DNA of 64,000 nucleotides from DAHUYF01 sp035553515 (GCA_035553515.1 DATNDG010000088.1:1-64000), one strand, 5' to 3'. Positions 34,317-43,331 are shown, counted from the stretch's first letter. A program made the numbers and translations. The notes: a model not told the origin generated them from the sequence alone.

Positions 34317-34641
34317 ACCCGGGGCAACCGGTGCCCCATCACAAGGCCGCGAGCGCCGCTGGGGCGGCGTCGAGCCGGGTCGGGTTTATCGGGTTTTGTT
34401 GCGCGTTTTCAAATGGTTGAATTCTCGGGCTACGCTGGCGCATGTCTGGCATACCAAGAATTAGGACCAAATCGGTCCTTGAAAACCGGGGCCAGCGGGC
34501 CCATCTCTGTGAAGCCGCCGAGGGAATGGCGGCCCCTCTGACCTGATCCCGACCGCAATCGACGCGAGCCGGCCCCGCGTGGAGCCGGTGCCCCGGGCGC
34601 GGTGTTGGGAGAGAGGCGGAGAGGTACGGGAGACCGAAGAG
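34317..34641. other. rpoH upstream region with inverted repeat
   Basis: These 325 bases hold no gene I can support. AGGACC-aaatc-GGTCCT (34463-34479) is a perfect 6-base inverted repeat that directly abuts the sigma-32-like promoter at 34478. A transcript from that promoter would have a leader of about 130 bases, long enough for thermosensor-like folding, but I cannot assess that by eye. Confidence 0.4.
34478..34506 (+). promoter_or_regulatory. Heat-shock (sigma-32) type promoter of rpoH
   Basis: CTTGAAA (34478-34484), a 14-base spacer, and GCCCATCT (34499-34506) match the sigma-32 consensus CTTGAAA-N11-16-CCCCATNT with one mismatch. It lies 136 bases upstream of the rpoH start. It implies rpoH autoregulation. 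Confidence 0.6.
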
Positions 34642-35532
34642 ATGAATCACAAGTTAGACACTACCCTCGTCCGCTTCGTCGAAGAGGCCAAGCGCTTCCC
34701 CATGCTCAGCCCCGAGCGCGAGCAGGAGCTGGCGCGCGCTTGGCGCGATCACGAGGACCGGGACGCGCTGAAGCACCTTGTCGGCAGCCATCTGCGCCTG
34801 GTCGTAAAGATCGCGCGCGGTTTCACCGGCTATGGCCTGCCGCTGGCCGACCTGGTGGCCGAGGGCAACGTCGGCTTGATGCAGGCGGCCGAGAAATTCG
34901 ACCCCGATCGCGGCTTCCGCTTCGCCACCTATGCGATGTGGTGGATCCGCGCGGCTATTCAGGAATACATCCTGCATTCCTGGTCGCTGGTGAAGATGGG
35001 GACGACGGCGGCGCAGAAGAAGCTGTTCTTCAACCTGCGCAAGCTCAAGGGCCAGATGGCCGAGCTCGAGCAGGGCGATCTCCCGCCGGAAGCGGTGACC
35101 AAGATCGCCACCGAGCTCGACGTGCCCGAGACCGAGGTCATCGAAATGAACCGGCGGCTCGCCGGCGCGGACAATTCGCTGAACGCACTGATGGGCGGCG
35201 TCGGCGCCGACAGCGACAGCGAGTGGCTCGACATGCTGCCCGATGAATCGCCGAGCCAGGAGACCCTCATCGGCGATCGCAAGGAGCTGCAGCAGCGCCG
35301 ACTGATGCTCGACGTCGCGTTGAAGAAGCTCAACCCGCGCGAACGCGACATCATCTTCGAGCGCCGCCTCAAGGACGAGCCCTCGACGCTCGAGGAACTG
35401 TCGCATCGCTACGCGGTGTCGCGCGAGCGAATCCGCCAGATCGAGGTGCGGGCCTTCGAGAAGCTGCAGCGCGCCATGCGCGAGCAGACCCGCCTCACCC
35501 GCCAGGACAATCGCGCACTGGCGGTGGCGTAA
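34642..35532 (+). CDS. rpoH: RNA polymerase heat-shock sigma factor RpoH
   Basis: This 296-residue sigma factor has region 2 (HLRLVVKIARGFTGYGLPLA, FATYAMWWIRAAIQEYILHS), and the RpoH-specific box TAAQKKLFFNLRKLK between regions 2 and 3. Region 4 ends LSHRYAVSRERIRQIEVRAF, the -35-binding helix-turn-helix. It directs transcription of chaperone and protease genes after heat shock. I chose ATG at 34642 (MNHKLDTTLVRF), preceded by GGGAGACCGAAG-like purines. Many alphaproteobacteria have two or more RpoH copies; only one is visible here. The HPF-type gene downstream suggests a stress cluster. Confidence 0.95.
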   Translation: MNHKLDTTLVRFVEEAKRFPMLSPEREQELARAWRDHEDRDALKHLVGSHLRLVVKIARGFTGYGLPLADLVAEGNVGLMQAAEKFDPDRGFRFATYAMWWIRAAIQEYILHSWSLVKMGTTAAQKKLFFNLRKLKGQMAELEQGDLPPEAVTKIATELDVPETEVIEMNRRLAGADNSLNALMGGVGADSDSEWLDMLPDESPSQETLIGDRKELQQRRLMLDVALKKLNPRERDIIFERRLKDEPSTLEELSHRYAVSRERIRQIEVRAFEKLQRAMREQTRLTRQDNRALAVA

Positions 35533-35552
35533 GGCAACTGTCAGCCTTCAAT

Positions 35553-35619
35553 CGTCAGTGATCAGTCGCCGGTTGAGTAAGGCCGGCGACTGAAAACTTA
35601 TGACTGACGAGTGATCACT
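35553..35619. repeat. Nested palindromic element downstream of rpoH
   Basis: CAGTCGCCGG (35563-35572) pairs with CCGGCGACTG (35583-35592); the flanking CGTCAGT (35553-35559) pairs with ACTGACG (35603-35609); and AGTGATCA (35557-35564) pairs with TGATCACT (35612-35619). There is no T-run, so it is a repeat-like palindrome rather than a clear terminator. Confidence 0.6.
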
Positions 35620-35647
35620 TTCCACAGCCGGGTGGCGTTTGTCCGGC

Positions 35648-36220
35648 ATGCAATCCCCCCTCGAGATCGCTTTCCATAACCTGCCCAGCTCGGAATGGGT
35701 CGAGCAGGAGATTCGCGAGCGCGTCGCCAAGCTCGAGAAGCGCTATCCCCGGCTGGTCGGCTGCCGTGTCTCGGTCGAGGCGCTGCATCATCAGCACCGC
35801 ACCGGTAATATCTACGAGGTCCATATCGACCTGAAGCTGCCGGGCGGCGAGGTTGCGGTGAGCCGAGAGCCACACCACGCGCGCGACAAGTACGCCCATC
35901 CCGACTTGAAGCGCTCGCTGCGCGATGCTTTCGCTGCAGCGGAGCGGCGGCTCGACGATTTCAAAGAGCAGCAGGCGGGCGAGATCAAAACACATGCGGT
36001 GCCCTTCCAGGGGCAGATTGCCGAGATCGATCTCGCGGGCGAGCACGGCTTCATTCTGACCGCCGAGGGCTCGCAGCTCTATTTTCACCGCAACAGCGTG
36101 ATGAATGCCGATTTCGCCAAGCTGAAGCGCGGCGATGCCGTGCATTATGTCGCGACCGACGGCGACACGGGTCCCACGGCCGCCAAGGTCTGGCTGGGAC
36201 CCGATTACCACCTGGATTAA
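35648..36220 (+). CDS. Ribosome hibernation factor (HPF/RaiA) fused to a cold-shock domain
   Basis: This 190-residue protein has an HPF/RaiA-type N-terminal domain (residues about 3-110: EIRERVAKLEKRYPRLVG, then YEVHIDLKLPGGEVAVSRE). The C-terminal part (about 120-190) is a cold-shock-like OB domain: GQIAEIDLAGEHGFILTAEG and LYFHRNSV, the RNP-2-like strand. HPF binds the 30S subunit in stationary phase; the second domain probably binds RNA. Long HPFs usually carry a different C-terminal dimerisation domain. Start is the ATG at 35648; no strong ribosome site. It follows rpoH by 115 bases. Confidence 0.82.
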   Translation: MQSPLEIAFHNLPSSEWVEQEIRERVAKLEKRYPRLVGCRVSVEALHHQHRTGNIYEVHIDLKLPGGEVAVSREPHHARDKYAHPDLKRSLRDAFAAAERRLDDFKEQQAGEIKTHAVPFQGQIAEIDLAGEHGFILTAEGSQLYFHRNSVMNADFAKLKRGDAVHYVATDGDTGPTAAKVWLGPDYHLD

Positions 36221-36502
36221 ACGGCGCCGCGAGCGGCCTGGGAGGCGCGCTCTTTGCAAGCAAAGGGCGAGAGCTCGCCGCCGACATGACAGTTCAGCGA
36301 CGATTACTGCCGTTCAATTCAATGCCCTTTACTCCAAGGGGTGAGCGAATACCCCCTGGCACCGGGCTGACGCATAGTATTCTACCGCGAGTGGCGTTTT
36401 TCCACAGATTTTTGCACAGAACGCTACTTGCGTTATCCACAAACCCAACCTAAAATAAATTTAATTAACGAAAAACGAAATCTGCGATTGGGGAGGCGAA
36501 CC
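36221..36502. other. AT-rich intergenic region with DnaA-box-like motifs
   Basis: This 282-base gap turns AT-rich near its end (TAAAATAAATTTAATTAACG, about 36451-36470). TTATCCACA at 36433-36441 is an exact DnaA box and TTTTCCACA at 36398-36406 is a close one, 35 bases apart. No gene is seen. It most likely holds the promoter of the secreted protein gene at 36503. Confidence 0.45.
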
Positions 36503-37792
36503 ATGTCGAGGGACAAGCACGCAACGGGCGATGTTGCGGCAACGGAGCCGCACGCCTCATCGGCGGACACGGAAGACGGCGGCAGCCCTTCCGCCCGTCA
36601 CTCCGGTCATATCGGTTTTCTCACTCTTCCAAGTTCCGCCCATGTCAGTCATGGCGGCGACAGCGCCGGCAGCGACGCGCCGGGAGGGCTGCATTTCGAG
36701 CAGCCCACCCCGTTCGTCTTCGTGCCGAAAGGCGCGGATAGCGTATTCGACGATTTCCGGTCGGGCGACCTGCCGCAGCCGGCCCACGAGGCGCCGCACG
36801 GCGCGGCATCCATGGCATCCGGCGAGTTCAACGGCGGCAATGCCGAGCTCACCTGGAGCTACAATGCCGTCAGCGGGCTGCAGATCCACGCCGCCGCCGG
36901 TTATCTCCAGACGGCGGAAGGCAATGGCGGCTTCACGCTCGATGTCGCCACCAACGGGAGTTGGGAGCTGCACTTCTCGGGCAGCGGCGACAAGATCGGC
37001 TACGGCTTCCAAGCGGGATGGATGGAGCACGGTCCCTCGGCGGCGCTGAACGGGCCGCCGGGACCGCCGCCGGCCGGCGACACGCTGGTGCAGTTCACCA
37101 CGCCCGGCTCCTATGACGTCAGCGCCGGCCACGAAGACGTCCAGGGCGACCCAGGGCGCGACGTCTTCTTCGGCGGCATCGACGACTACATGAATGGCGG
37201 CGGCGGCCTCAACTGCGCCGCCTATAACGGCCCGCAGGCGGTGCTGATCGATCTTCAGCACGGTCACGGCTATGGCGGCAATGCGGAGGGCGACTCCTAC
37301 GTCAACATGGAGCAGGGGCGCGGCTCGGCACAGGGCAGCATCGTGATCGGCAATGCCGACGGCAGCGACCTCAAGAGCGGCGGCGCCGACAGCGTGCTGA
37401 TCTCGACCGGCGGCACCGGGCCCAACGCGATCGGCGTCACCGACGAGCTCAGGCCCGACGGGCCCAATTGCCTGCTGGTCTCGACGGTCGGCGCCGACAA
37501 TGTCGTGTTCGACCCCTCGCATGGCTGGCAGCTCGGCGACACGGAAACGATGCTCGGCTTCAACGCGGCGCATGGCGATGCGCTCAACCTGACCGCGGCG
37601 CAGACCAACTGGGTCAGCGGCACGAGCAACATCACCGACTACCTGAAGCTGGTCGACGAGAGCGATGGCACGCATGTGCTGTTCAGTCCCGACGGCCATG
37701 TTGCGACCAACGCGGTGGAACTCGTCGATCTCAAGCTCGACCACGGGCTCGACCTCCACCAGCTCTACGCGAACCACAACATCGTGATCTAG
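36503..37792 (+). CDS. Type I secreted protein with degenerate RTX-like region
   Basis: This 429-residue acidic, Gly/Asn-rich protein has no N-terminal signal peptide. The middle resembles RTX calcium-binding repeats but is degenerate: GRDVFFGGIDDYMNGGGGLN and later GNADGSDLKSGGADS. The C-terminus (YLKLVDESDGTHVLFSPDGH, then HGLDLHQLYANHNIVI) matches the type I secretion C-terminal target domain. It is followed by an ABC exporter and a HlyD adaptor, so it is probably their substrate. GGGGAGGCG precedes the ATG at 36503. The function after secretion (adhesin, matrix or enzyme) is not recognisable. Confidence 0.8.
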   Translation: MSRDKHATGDVAATEPHASSADTEDGGSPSARHSGHIGFLTLPSSAHVSHGGDSAGSDAPGGLHFEQPTPFVFVPKGADSVFDDFRSGDLPQPAHEAPHGAASMASGEFNGGNAELTWSYNAVSGLQIHAAAGYLQTAEGNGGFTLDVATNGSWELHFSGSGDKIGYGFQAGWMEHGPSAALNGPPGPPPAGDTLVQFTTPGSYDVSAGHEDVQGDPGRDVFFGGIDDYMNGGGGLNCAAYNGPQAVLIDLQHGHGYGGNAEGDSYVNMEQGRGSAQGSIVIGNADGSDLKSGGADSVLISTGGTGPNAIGVTDELRPDGPNCLLVSTVGADNVVFDPSHGWQLGDTETMLGFNAAHGDALNLTAAQTNWVSGTSNITDYLKLVDESDGTHVLFSPDGHVATNAVELVDLKLDHGLDLHQLYANHNIVI

Positions 37793-37858
37793 ATCGGCAT
37801 CGTGATCCGGATCGGCCCCATCGCGGCGATCCGGATCACCAAGCGGCGAGGCAGGCAT

Positions 37859-39580
37859 ATGAGCTTCTCGTCCGTGTCAGCGGCTGTCGGCGCCCAGCGC
37901 GCCGCGCTTGGCGCCGTCTTCGCCTTCAGCTTCATCCTCAACCTGCTGCTGCTCGTCTCGCCGCTCTACATGATGCTGGTCTTCGACCATGTGCTGACGA
38001 GCCGGAGCGTCGATACCCTCCTGGTGTTGAGCCTGCTGGCGGCGATGGCCGTTCTCTTCCATGGTGCCTTCGACGTGCTGCGTGCGCAGATCCTGGCGCG
38101 CGTGGCGCTCACCATCGAGGCCGGGCTCTCGCCCTCCGTGACCGCGCGCGCGCTCTCGCTCGCTCGCAAGACGCCCGCAGGGACCACGGCGCATGCGCTG
38201 CGCGACCTCGCCACCCTGCGCGGCCTCTTCACCGGCGGCGGTGCCTTGGCGGTCATCGACTCGCCCTGGACGCTGCTCTTCGCCGCCAGCCTCTTCATCC
38301 TCCATCCGCTGCTCGGCCTCGCCGGGATGCTCGCCGCGGCGGCGCTGCTGCTGGTCGCGGCGGCCGGGGAAGGAATCGCACGCCGGCCGCTTCGCCAAGC
38401 GCAACGCCTTGCGCCGCCGGTCGCCGACTGGACGGAGCTCGTGGCGCGGCAGGCCGACAGCATCGCCGGGCTCGGCATGTCGCACGGCGTCGAGCGGGAG
38501 CTCCGTCAGCGCGGTGCGGCGCTCGCGGTCGCGCAGCTCGCAACGGCGGATCGCAGCGCGGCGGCGGGGGCCGCGGCCCGCGGCGTGCGGATGCTGGCGC
38601 AGATGGCGATCATCGCGCTTGGCGCCAGCCTCGTGTTGCGGCATGAGCTTGGCGCCGGCGGCATGGTCGCCGCCTCGCTGCTGCTGGCGCGCATGCTGGC
38701 GCCGATCGAAAGCGCCATCGCCAATGCGCGTCTCTTCGCCCAGGCGCGCATAGCCTGGCGGCGCCTGGAGCAACTCCTCGCCTTGCCCGACCCGCGGCCG
38801 GGCGCGGTGCGGCCTGGCGCGCGCGGCAGCCTGACCGTCGAGGGCCTGAGCTATCTGGCGCCCGGCGCGCGCGAGCCCACGCTGCGGCAGATTTCGTTCC
38901 GCCTCGAACCCGGCGAGGTTCTGGGGCTGCTCGGCCCCTCCGCCGCCGGCAAGTCGATACTGGCCCGCCTGCTCGTCGGCGGCCTCGCGCCAGGCGCCGG
39001 CCAGCTCCGGCTCGACGGCGTCGATATCGGGCTTTGGCCGCAAGGGGAGCGAGGCCGCCGGCTCGGCTACCTGCCGCAACAGGCCGTGCTCTTCCCGGGC
39101 AGCGTCGCGCAGAACATCGCCGGCTTCGACGAGGCCTCGGCCGAAACGGTGGCGGCGGCGGCGATGCTGGCCGGCATGCATGAGCGCATCCTCGACCTGC
39201 CGCGAGGCTACGACTCGCCGGTGGAGGGCGATGGCGCAGCGTTGGCCGGCGGCTTGCGGCAGGGGATCGCTTTGGCTCGCGCTTTCTTCGGCTCGCCACC
39301 GCTGATCGTGCTCGACGAGCCCGCGCTCCATCTCGACGGCGGCGCGCGGGACGCATTGCTCGGCGCTCTTGCTGCCTTGAAGGCGGCGGGCACGATGCTC
39401 GTCATCGTCACCCGCGAGCCGCTGCTGCTCGAGCGCGCCGACAAGCTGGCACTGCTCAACCACGGCCAAATCAGCGCCTTCGGGCCGCGTACCGAGGTGT
39501 TGAGCCGCCTCGGGGCCGCTCTGCCGGATCGCCGCTCGGCGCCGGCGCAGGTGGTTTCCGGCGGACGGCGCCTCGCATGA
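37859..39580 (+). CDS. Type I secretion permease/ATPase with altered nucleotide-binding motifs
   Basis: This 573-residue PrtD-like exporter has N-terminal membrane helices (FILNLLLLVSPLYMMLVFDH) and a C-terminal ATPase. Walker A GPSAAGKS (Lys365), Q-loop region GYLPQQAVLFPGS and Walker B LIVLDEP are intact. The signature reads LAGGLRQ (462-468) instead of LSGGQRQ. The switch His is replaced by Thr518 (VIVTREPLL in place of VITHRPSLL), and the D-loop is ALHLDGG. Such changes usually reduce ATP hydrolysis, so it could be weak or depend on a partner half. Starts 66 bases after the substrate gene and overlaps the adaptor by ATGA. Confidence 0.88.
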   Translation: MSFSSVSAAVGAQRAALGAVFAFSFILNLLLLVSPLYMMLVFDHVLTSRSVDTLLVLSLLAAMAVLFHGAFDVLRAQILARVALTIEAGLSPSVTARALSLARKTPAGTTAHALRDLATLRGLFTGGGALAVIDSPWTLLFAASLFILHPLLGLAGMLAAAALLLVAAAGEGIARRPLRQAQRLAPPVADWTELVARQADSIAGLGMSHGVERELRQRGAALAVAQLATADRSAAAGAAARGVRMLAQMAIIALGASLVLRHELGAGGMVAASLLLARMLAPIESAIANARLFAQARIAWRRLEQLLALPDPRPGAVRPGARGSLTVEGLSYLAPGAREPTLRQISFRLEPGEVLGLLGPSAAGKSILARLLVGGLAPGAGQLRLDGVDIGLWPQGERGRRLGYLPQQAVLFPGSVAQNIAGFDEASAETVAAAAMLAGMHERILDLPRGYDSPVEGDGAALAGGLRQGIALARAFFGSPPLIVLDEPALHLDGGARDALLGALAALKAAGTMLVIVTREPLLLERADKLALLNHGQISAFGPRTEVLSRLGAALPDRRSAPAQVVSGGRRLA

Positions 39581-40908
39581 CCGCCGCGGCGCACGCAGCC
39601 GCCGACGCGGCCGAGGCCGTCGCATACCGCGGCATCGCACCACGCATCCGCGCGGGTCTTGCGACCGGCGCGGCGTTGGTCGGCGCGCTGGCAGTCTGGT
39701 CGGCGCTCGCGCCGATCGAGAGCGCGGCCATCGCGCCGGGGACGGTGAAGGTCGAATCGACGCGCAAGACGCTGCAGCATCTCGAAGGCGGCGTCATCCG
39801 CCAGATTCTCGTCGCCGAGGGCAGCCAGGTAAAGGCGGGCGACGTGCTGCTGCGCCTCGATCCGACGAAGGCGCGCGCCAACCGCGACACGCTCGTCGAT
39901 CAGTTCGCCGCCGCGCTCGCCGACGAAGCGCGATTGCGCGCCGAATTCGCCGGACGGGCGGCGATCGAGCTGCCGCCCGAGCTCGCGGCGCGCCGGCAGG
40001 AGCCGCGCATCGCCGAGATCATGACCGGCCAGGAACGCATCCTCGCCGCGCATCAGGCGCTGTTGCGCGCGCGCATTGCGGTGTGGGAGGAGCGCGCGGC
40101 CCAGAGCCGCAGCGAGATGGCGGGAATGAAGGCGCAGGACCAGGCGCTGGAGCGGCAGCTCGCGCTCATCGCGCAGGAGACCGCGGACTCGCAGACGCTC
40201 CTGGCCAAGGGGCTCGAGCGGCGGCCCCACATGCTCGCACTCGAGCGCACGCGTGCCGATCTCGAGGGGCGGCGCGCGGATCTGCGGGCGCAGAGCGCGC
40301 GCGCCCTTCAGGTGATTGCCGAGAGCGCCGCGCAGGTGGCGAGCGTGCAATATGATTCGGATAAGGACCTCTCCGAGCAGCTACGCGATGCCGAGGCGCG
40401 GGCCAAGGAGCTGCGCGAGCAGGTGCAGGTCGCATCGGATGTGCTGGCGCGCACGGAGCTGCGCGCTCCGGTCGCCGGAACGGTGACCGATCTGCGCGTC
40501 CACACGATCGGCGGCGTCATCGCGCCGGGCGATCGGCTCATGGATATCGTGCCGGCGCGCGACCGCCTGCTGGTCGAAGTCGAGATCCGGCCGGAGGACA
40601 TCTACCTGCTGCATCGCGGTCAGCGCGCGCAGGTGCGCCTGCTGGCCTATCGCCAGCGTGTCGCGCCCGCGCTCGCGGCGACGCTCGATTATGTCGCGCC
40701 GGATCTCGCCGACGATAAGCGGAGCGACCAGCCGCACTATACCGGCCGCGTTGTCCTCGATCAGTCCGACCTTGGCGTTCATCCCGAGATCAGACTCGTC
40801 GCCGGCATGCAGGCCGAAGTCATGATCGCCACAGGCCATACCACCGTCGCGCTTTATGCGCTGTCGCCCCTGCTCGATGTGTTCCGCCGCGCAATGCGCG
40901 ACCGCTGA
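39577..40908 (+). CDS. HlyD-family adaptor of type I secretion
   Basis: This 443-residue membrane fusion protein has one N-terminal membrane helix (LATGAALVGALAVWSALAPI), GGVIRQILVAEGSQVKAGDV (lipoyl-like half), a long coiled-coil hairpin (about residues 120-290) and RAPVAGTVTDLRVHTIGGVI (second half). Residues after 300 form the beta-barrel. It spans the periplasm between the ABC exporter and a TolC-type outer-membrane channel, which is not in this window. Its start overlaps the exporter stop (ATGA). Confidence 0.93.
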   Translation: MTAAAHAAADAAEAVAYRGIAPRIRAGLATGAALVGALAVWSALAPIESAAIAPGTVKVESTRKTLQHLEGGVIRQILVAEGSQVKAGDVLLRLDPTKARANRDTLVDQFAAALADEARLRAEFAGRAAIELPPELAARRQEPRIAEIMTGQERILAAHQALLRARIAVWEERAAQSRSEMAGMKAQDQALERQLALIAQETADSQTLLAKGLERRPHMLALERTRADLEGRRADLRAQSARALQVIAESAAQVASVQYDSDKDLSEQLRDAEARAKELREQVQVASDVLARTELRAPVAGTVTDLRVHTIGGVIAPGDRLMDIVPARDRLLVEVEIRPEDIYLLHRGQRAQVRLLAYRQRVAPALAATLDYVAPDLADDKRSDQPHYTGRVVLDQSDLGVHPEIRLVAGMQAEVMIATGHTTVALYALSPLLDVFRRAMRDR

Positions 40909-40955
40909 GGAGGCGGCGAGAGCAAGGACGACTGAGCTGAATGAGGGAGGGCAGC

Positions 40956-43313
40956 GTGAGCGCGACCCTGAGCGGTTATGAAGCCTCCGCCTCCGAGGGC
41001 GGCAGGCGAACCAGAGCGTGGCAGCGCCTCGGCGCACCGCTGCGCGCGCGGCTCAACGGCTGGATCGAGCGCGGATTGCCGCTGCAGCAGCTCCTCTTCC
41101 TCGCCCTGCTATCGGTTTCGGCGATCCCGGCGCTGGTCTTCGCCGTCTGGGAGGACCGCACCGCCATGACCCGCGAGATGGACGCAGCGCGCGATAAACA
41201 TCTGGTCATAGCCAAGCATCTCGCGCAGGCGCTGACGCGCTACGAGCGCGACGTCACCGCCGTCTTCCGCTTCGTCGTCAGCCAGGGCGAAAGGGCGGGC
41301 AAGGCGCCGGGCATGCCTGACCTCCTGACCTCGCTCGATTTCCGCTATCTCTGCATCTTCGACGATCGCAATGCGACGCTTCATCTTTGGATGGCGCCGC
41401 AGATGTCGCGTGCATCGCTACCCCAGCCGGAATTGAAGCGCCTGCTGCGGGAGAAGGCGCTTGCCGCTCCCGGCAAGCCGGTGATGACCAATTTCATGCT
41501 CAGCGGCGGCACGCCGTTGCTCTTCCTCGTGCAGACGGTCGACGATCACTCCTTCGCCGTGGCCGGTATCGGCGCCGGGTATTTCTCCGAACTGCGCAAA
41601 GCCATCACGTTCGGTGAGCACGGACATGCGGCGATCTTCGATCGCGCCGGCCATATCATCGCGCACCCCTCGCCGGAATGGGAGGCGACGCTGCACGACC
41701 TGTCGCAGGCGCCGCCGGTTGCGGCGGCGATGCGCGGCGGGACCGGCGTCACCACTTTCTTCTCGCCGGCGGTCAAAGCCCAGATGATCACCGGCTATGC
41801 GGCGGTGCCCGGCGTCGGTTGGGGTGTGATGGTGCCGCAGCCGCTGAGCGAGATCGCAGCGCGCGCCCATAGCGCCCGGGACGTCGCCTTCGCCATCGGC
41901 GGCGCCGGGCTTGTGCTCGCGGCGCTGGTGAGCTGGTGGCTGGCGCGCCGCCTCACTGCGCCGATCCGCGCGGTCGCCGAGACCGCTGGCAAGATCGCCG
42001 CCGGCGGCGGCGACGAGCGCGTACCGCCCTTCCCTGCCCGCACGCCGCGCGAACTGCGCGACCTCGCGGGATCCTTCAACCGCATGGTCGACGACCTCGA
42101 TCGCTCGGCGCACAATCTTGCTGCGGCAGAAGCCGAGCTGAGGCAGGCGCAGAAGCTCGAGGCGCTGGGCCGGCTCACCGGCGGGATCGCACATGATTTC
42201 AACAATGTGCTGACGATCATCGGCGGCAATCTCGAGCTTCTGGAGCAGCGCTGCCCCGCGGTTCCCGGGATAAGCCGGATCATCAAGACCGCCGCGTCGG
42301 GCGTGCTGCGCGCACAAAAGTTGACGCAGCAGCTTCTCGCTTATGCGCGCAAGCAGACGCTGCAGCTCGAGCCGCTGGACGTCAACCAGGTGGTCGGGGA
42401 GATCGCCGAGCTCGCCAAGGTCATCGCCGGCGCGCGGATCGAGCTGCTCGTGACCACGGCTCCGGTGCTGCGGACCGCGCTTTCCGACAAGAACCAGCTC
42501 GAGACGGCGCTGCTCAATCTGGTTGCCAATGCCCGCGACGCCATCGCCGATTCCGGCATGGTCGCCATCAGCACCGGCCAGGCAACGCTCGACGGCGACG
42601 AGTTCGAGGGACAGGCCGGCGAGGTCGCGCCCGGCGACTATGTGACGCTCACCGTCGCCGATACCGGCGCGGGCATGTCGCCCGAAGTGCGCGAGAAGGC
42701 GATCGAGCCGTTCTTCACGACCAAGGGTGTCGGCAAGGGCACCGGGCTCGGCCTGAGCATGGTCTACGGCTTCATGCGGCAGTCGGGCGGCTTTTTGACC
42801 ATCGACAGCGAGCCCGGCGAAGGAACTCGCATCCGGCTTTATTTCCGCTGCGCCGAACGCGCCGCTGCCGCCGAGGACGCGACCGAGGTGCCGGCGAGGC
42901 TGGTCCGCCTGCGCGGCCCGGCAAGCCGGAACAAGATGGTGCTTATCGTCGAAGACGATCCGAGCGTGCGCGAATTCGCCGCGTCGGTGCTGCGGGAGTC
43001 CGGCTATACGGTGCTCGAGGCGTCGCAGGCGGAGCCGGCGCTCGACGTGCTGATGCAGGAGAACGGCATCGACGTCCTGCTCAGCGACGTCGTCATGCCG
43101 GGCGAAATGACCGGCAAGGATCTGGCGCGCATGGCGCGCGCGCACCGCACCGAGCTCGCCGTCATTCTCACCACCGGCTACTCGGACCAGCGTATGACCG
43201 ACTGGCCGGTCGAGGGCACGACCTTCCTGGCGAAGCCTTATCGCGTCTCCGATCTTATGAGGGCGGTCGATGCGGCGCTGGAATCGGCCCGGCACGCGCA
43301 GGCGAGCTCGTGA
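40956..43313 (+). CDS. Hybrid sensor histidine kinase with CACHE-like sensor and receiver
   Basis: This 785-residue kinase has a membrane helix (LLFLALLSVSAIPALVFAV), a periplasmic CACHE-like sensor (about 70-300), a second helix, HAMP, HisKA with His413 (GIAHDFNN), an HATPase (VADTGAGMSPEV, GKGTGLGLSMVYGF) and a C-terminal receiver with phosphoacceptor Asp711 (LLSDVVMPG). GGGAGG spaced five bases before the GTG at 40956 favours that start over the ATG at 40941. It follows the adaptor gene by 47 bases in the same direction, so it may be part of the secretion operon. No cognate output regulator is adjacent. Confidence 0.9.
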   Translation: MSATLSGYEASASEGGRRTRAWQRLGAPLRARLNGWIERGLPLQQLLFLALLSVSAIPALVFAVWEDRTAMTREMDAARDKHLVIAKHLAQALTRYERDVTAVFRFVVSQGERAGKAPGMPDLLTSLDFRYLCIFDDRNATLHLWMAPQMSRASLPQPELKRLLREKALAAPGKPVMTNFMLSGGTPLLFLVQTVDDHSFAVAGIGAGYFSELRKAITFGEHGHAAIFDRAGHIIAHPSPEWEATLHDLSQAPPVAAAMRGGTGVTTFFSPAVKAQMITGYAAVPGVGWGVMVPQPLSEIAARAHSARDVAFAIGGAGLVLAALVSWWLARRLTAPIRAVAETAGKIAAGGGDERVPPFPARTPRELRDLAGSFNRMVDDLDRSAHNLAAAEAELRQAQKLEALGRLTGGIAHDFNNVLTIIGGNLELLEQRCPAVPGISRIIKTAASGVLRAQKLTQQLLAYARKQTLQLEPLDVNQVVGEIAELAKVIAGARIELLVTTAPVLRTALSDKNQLETALLNLVANARDAIADSGMVAISTGQATLDGDEFEGQAGEVAPGDYVTLTVADTGAGMSPEVREKAIEPFFTTKGVGKGTGLGLSMVYGFMRQSGGFLTIDSEPGEGTRIRLYFRCAERAAAAEDATEVPARLVRLRGPASRNKMVLIVEDDPSVREFAASVLRESGYTVLEASQAEPALDVLMQENGIDVLLSDVVMPGEMTGKDLARMARAHRTELAVILTTGYSDQRMTDWPVEGTTFLAKPYRVSDLMRAVDAALESARHAQASS

Positions 43314-43331
43314 CTCGAGCGCTACTCCGCG

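Noticed and set aside
36398..36441. Chromosomal replication origin
   Set aside because: Only two DnaA-like boxes and none of the usual origin neighbours are present, so I reported the motifs but not an origin.
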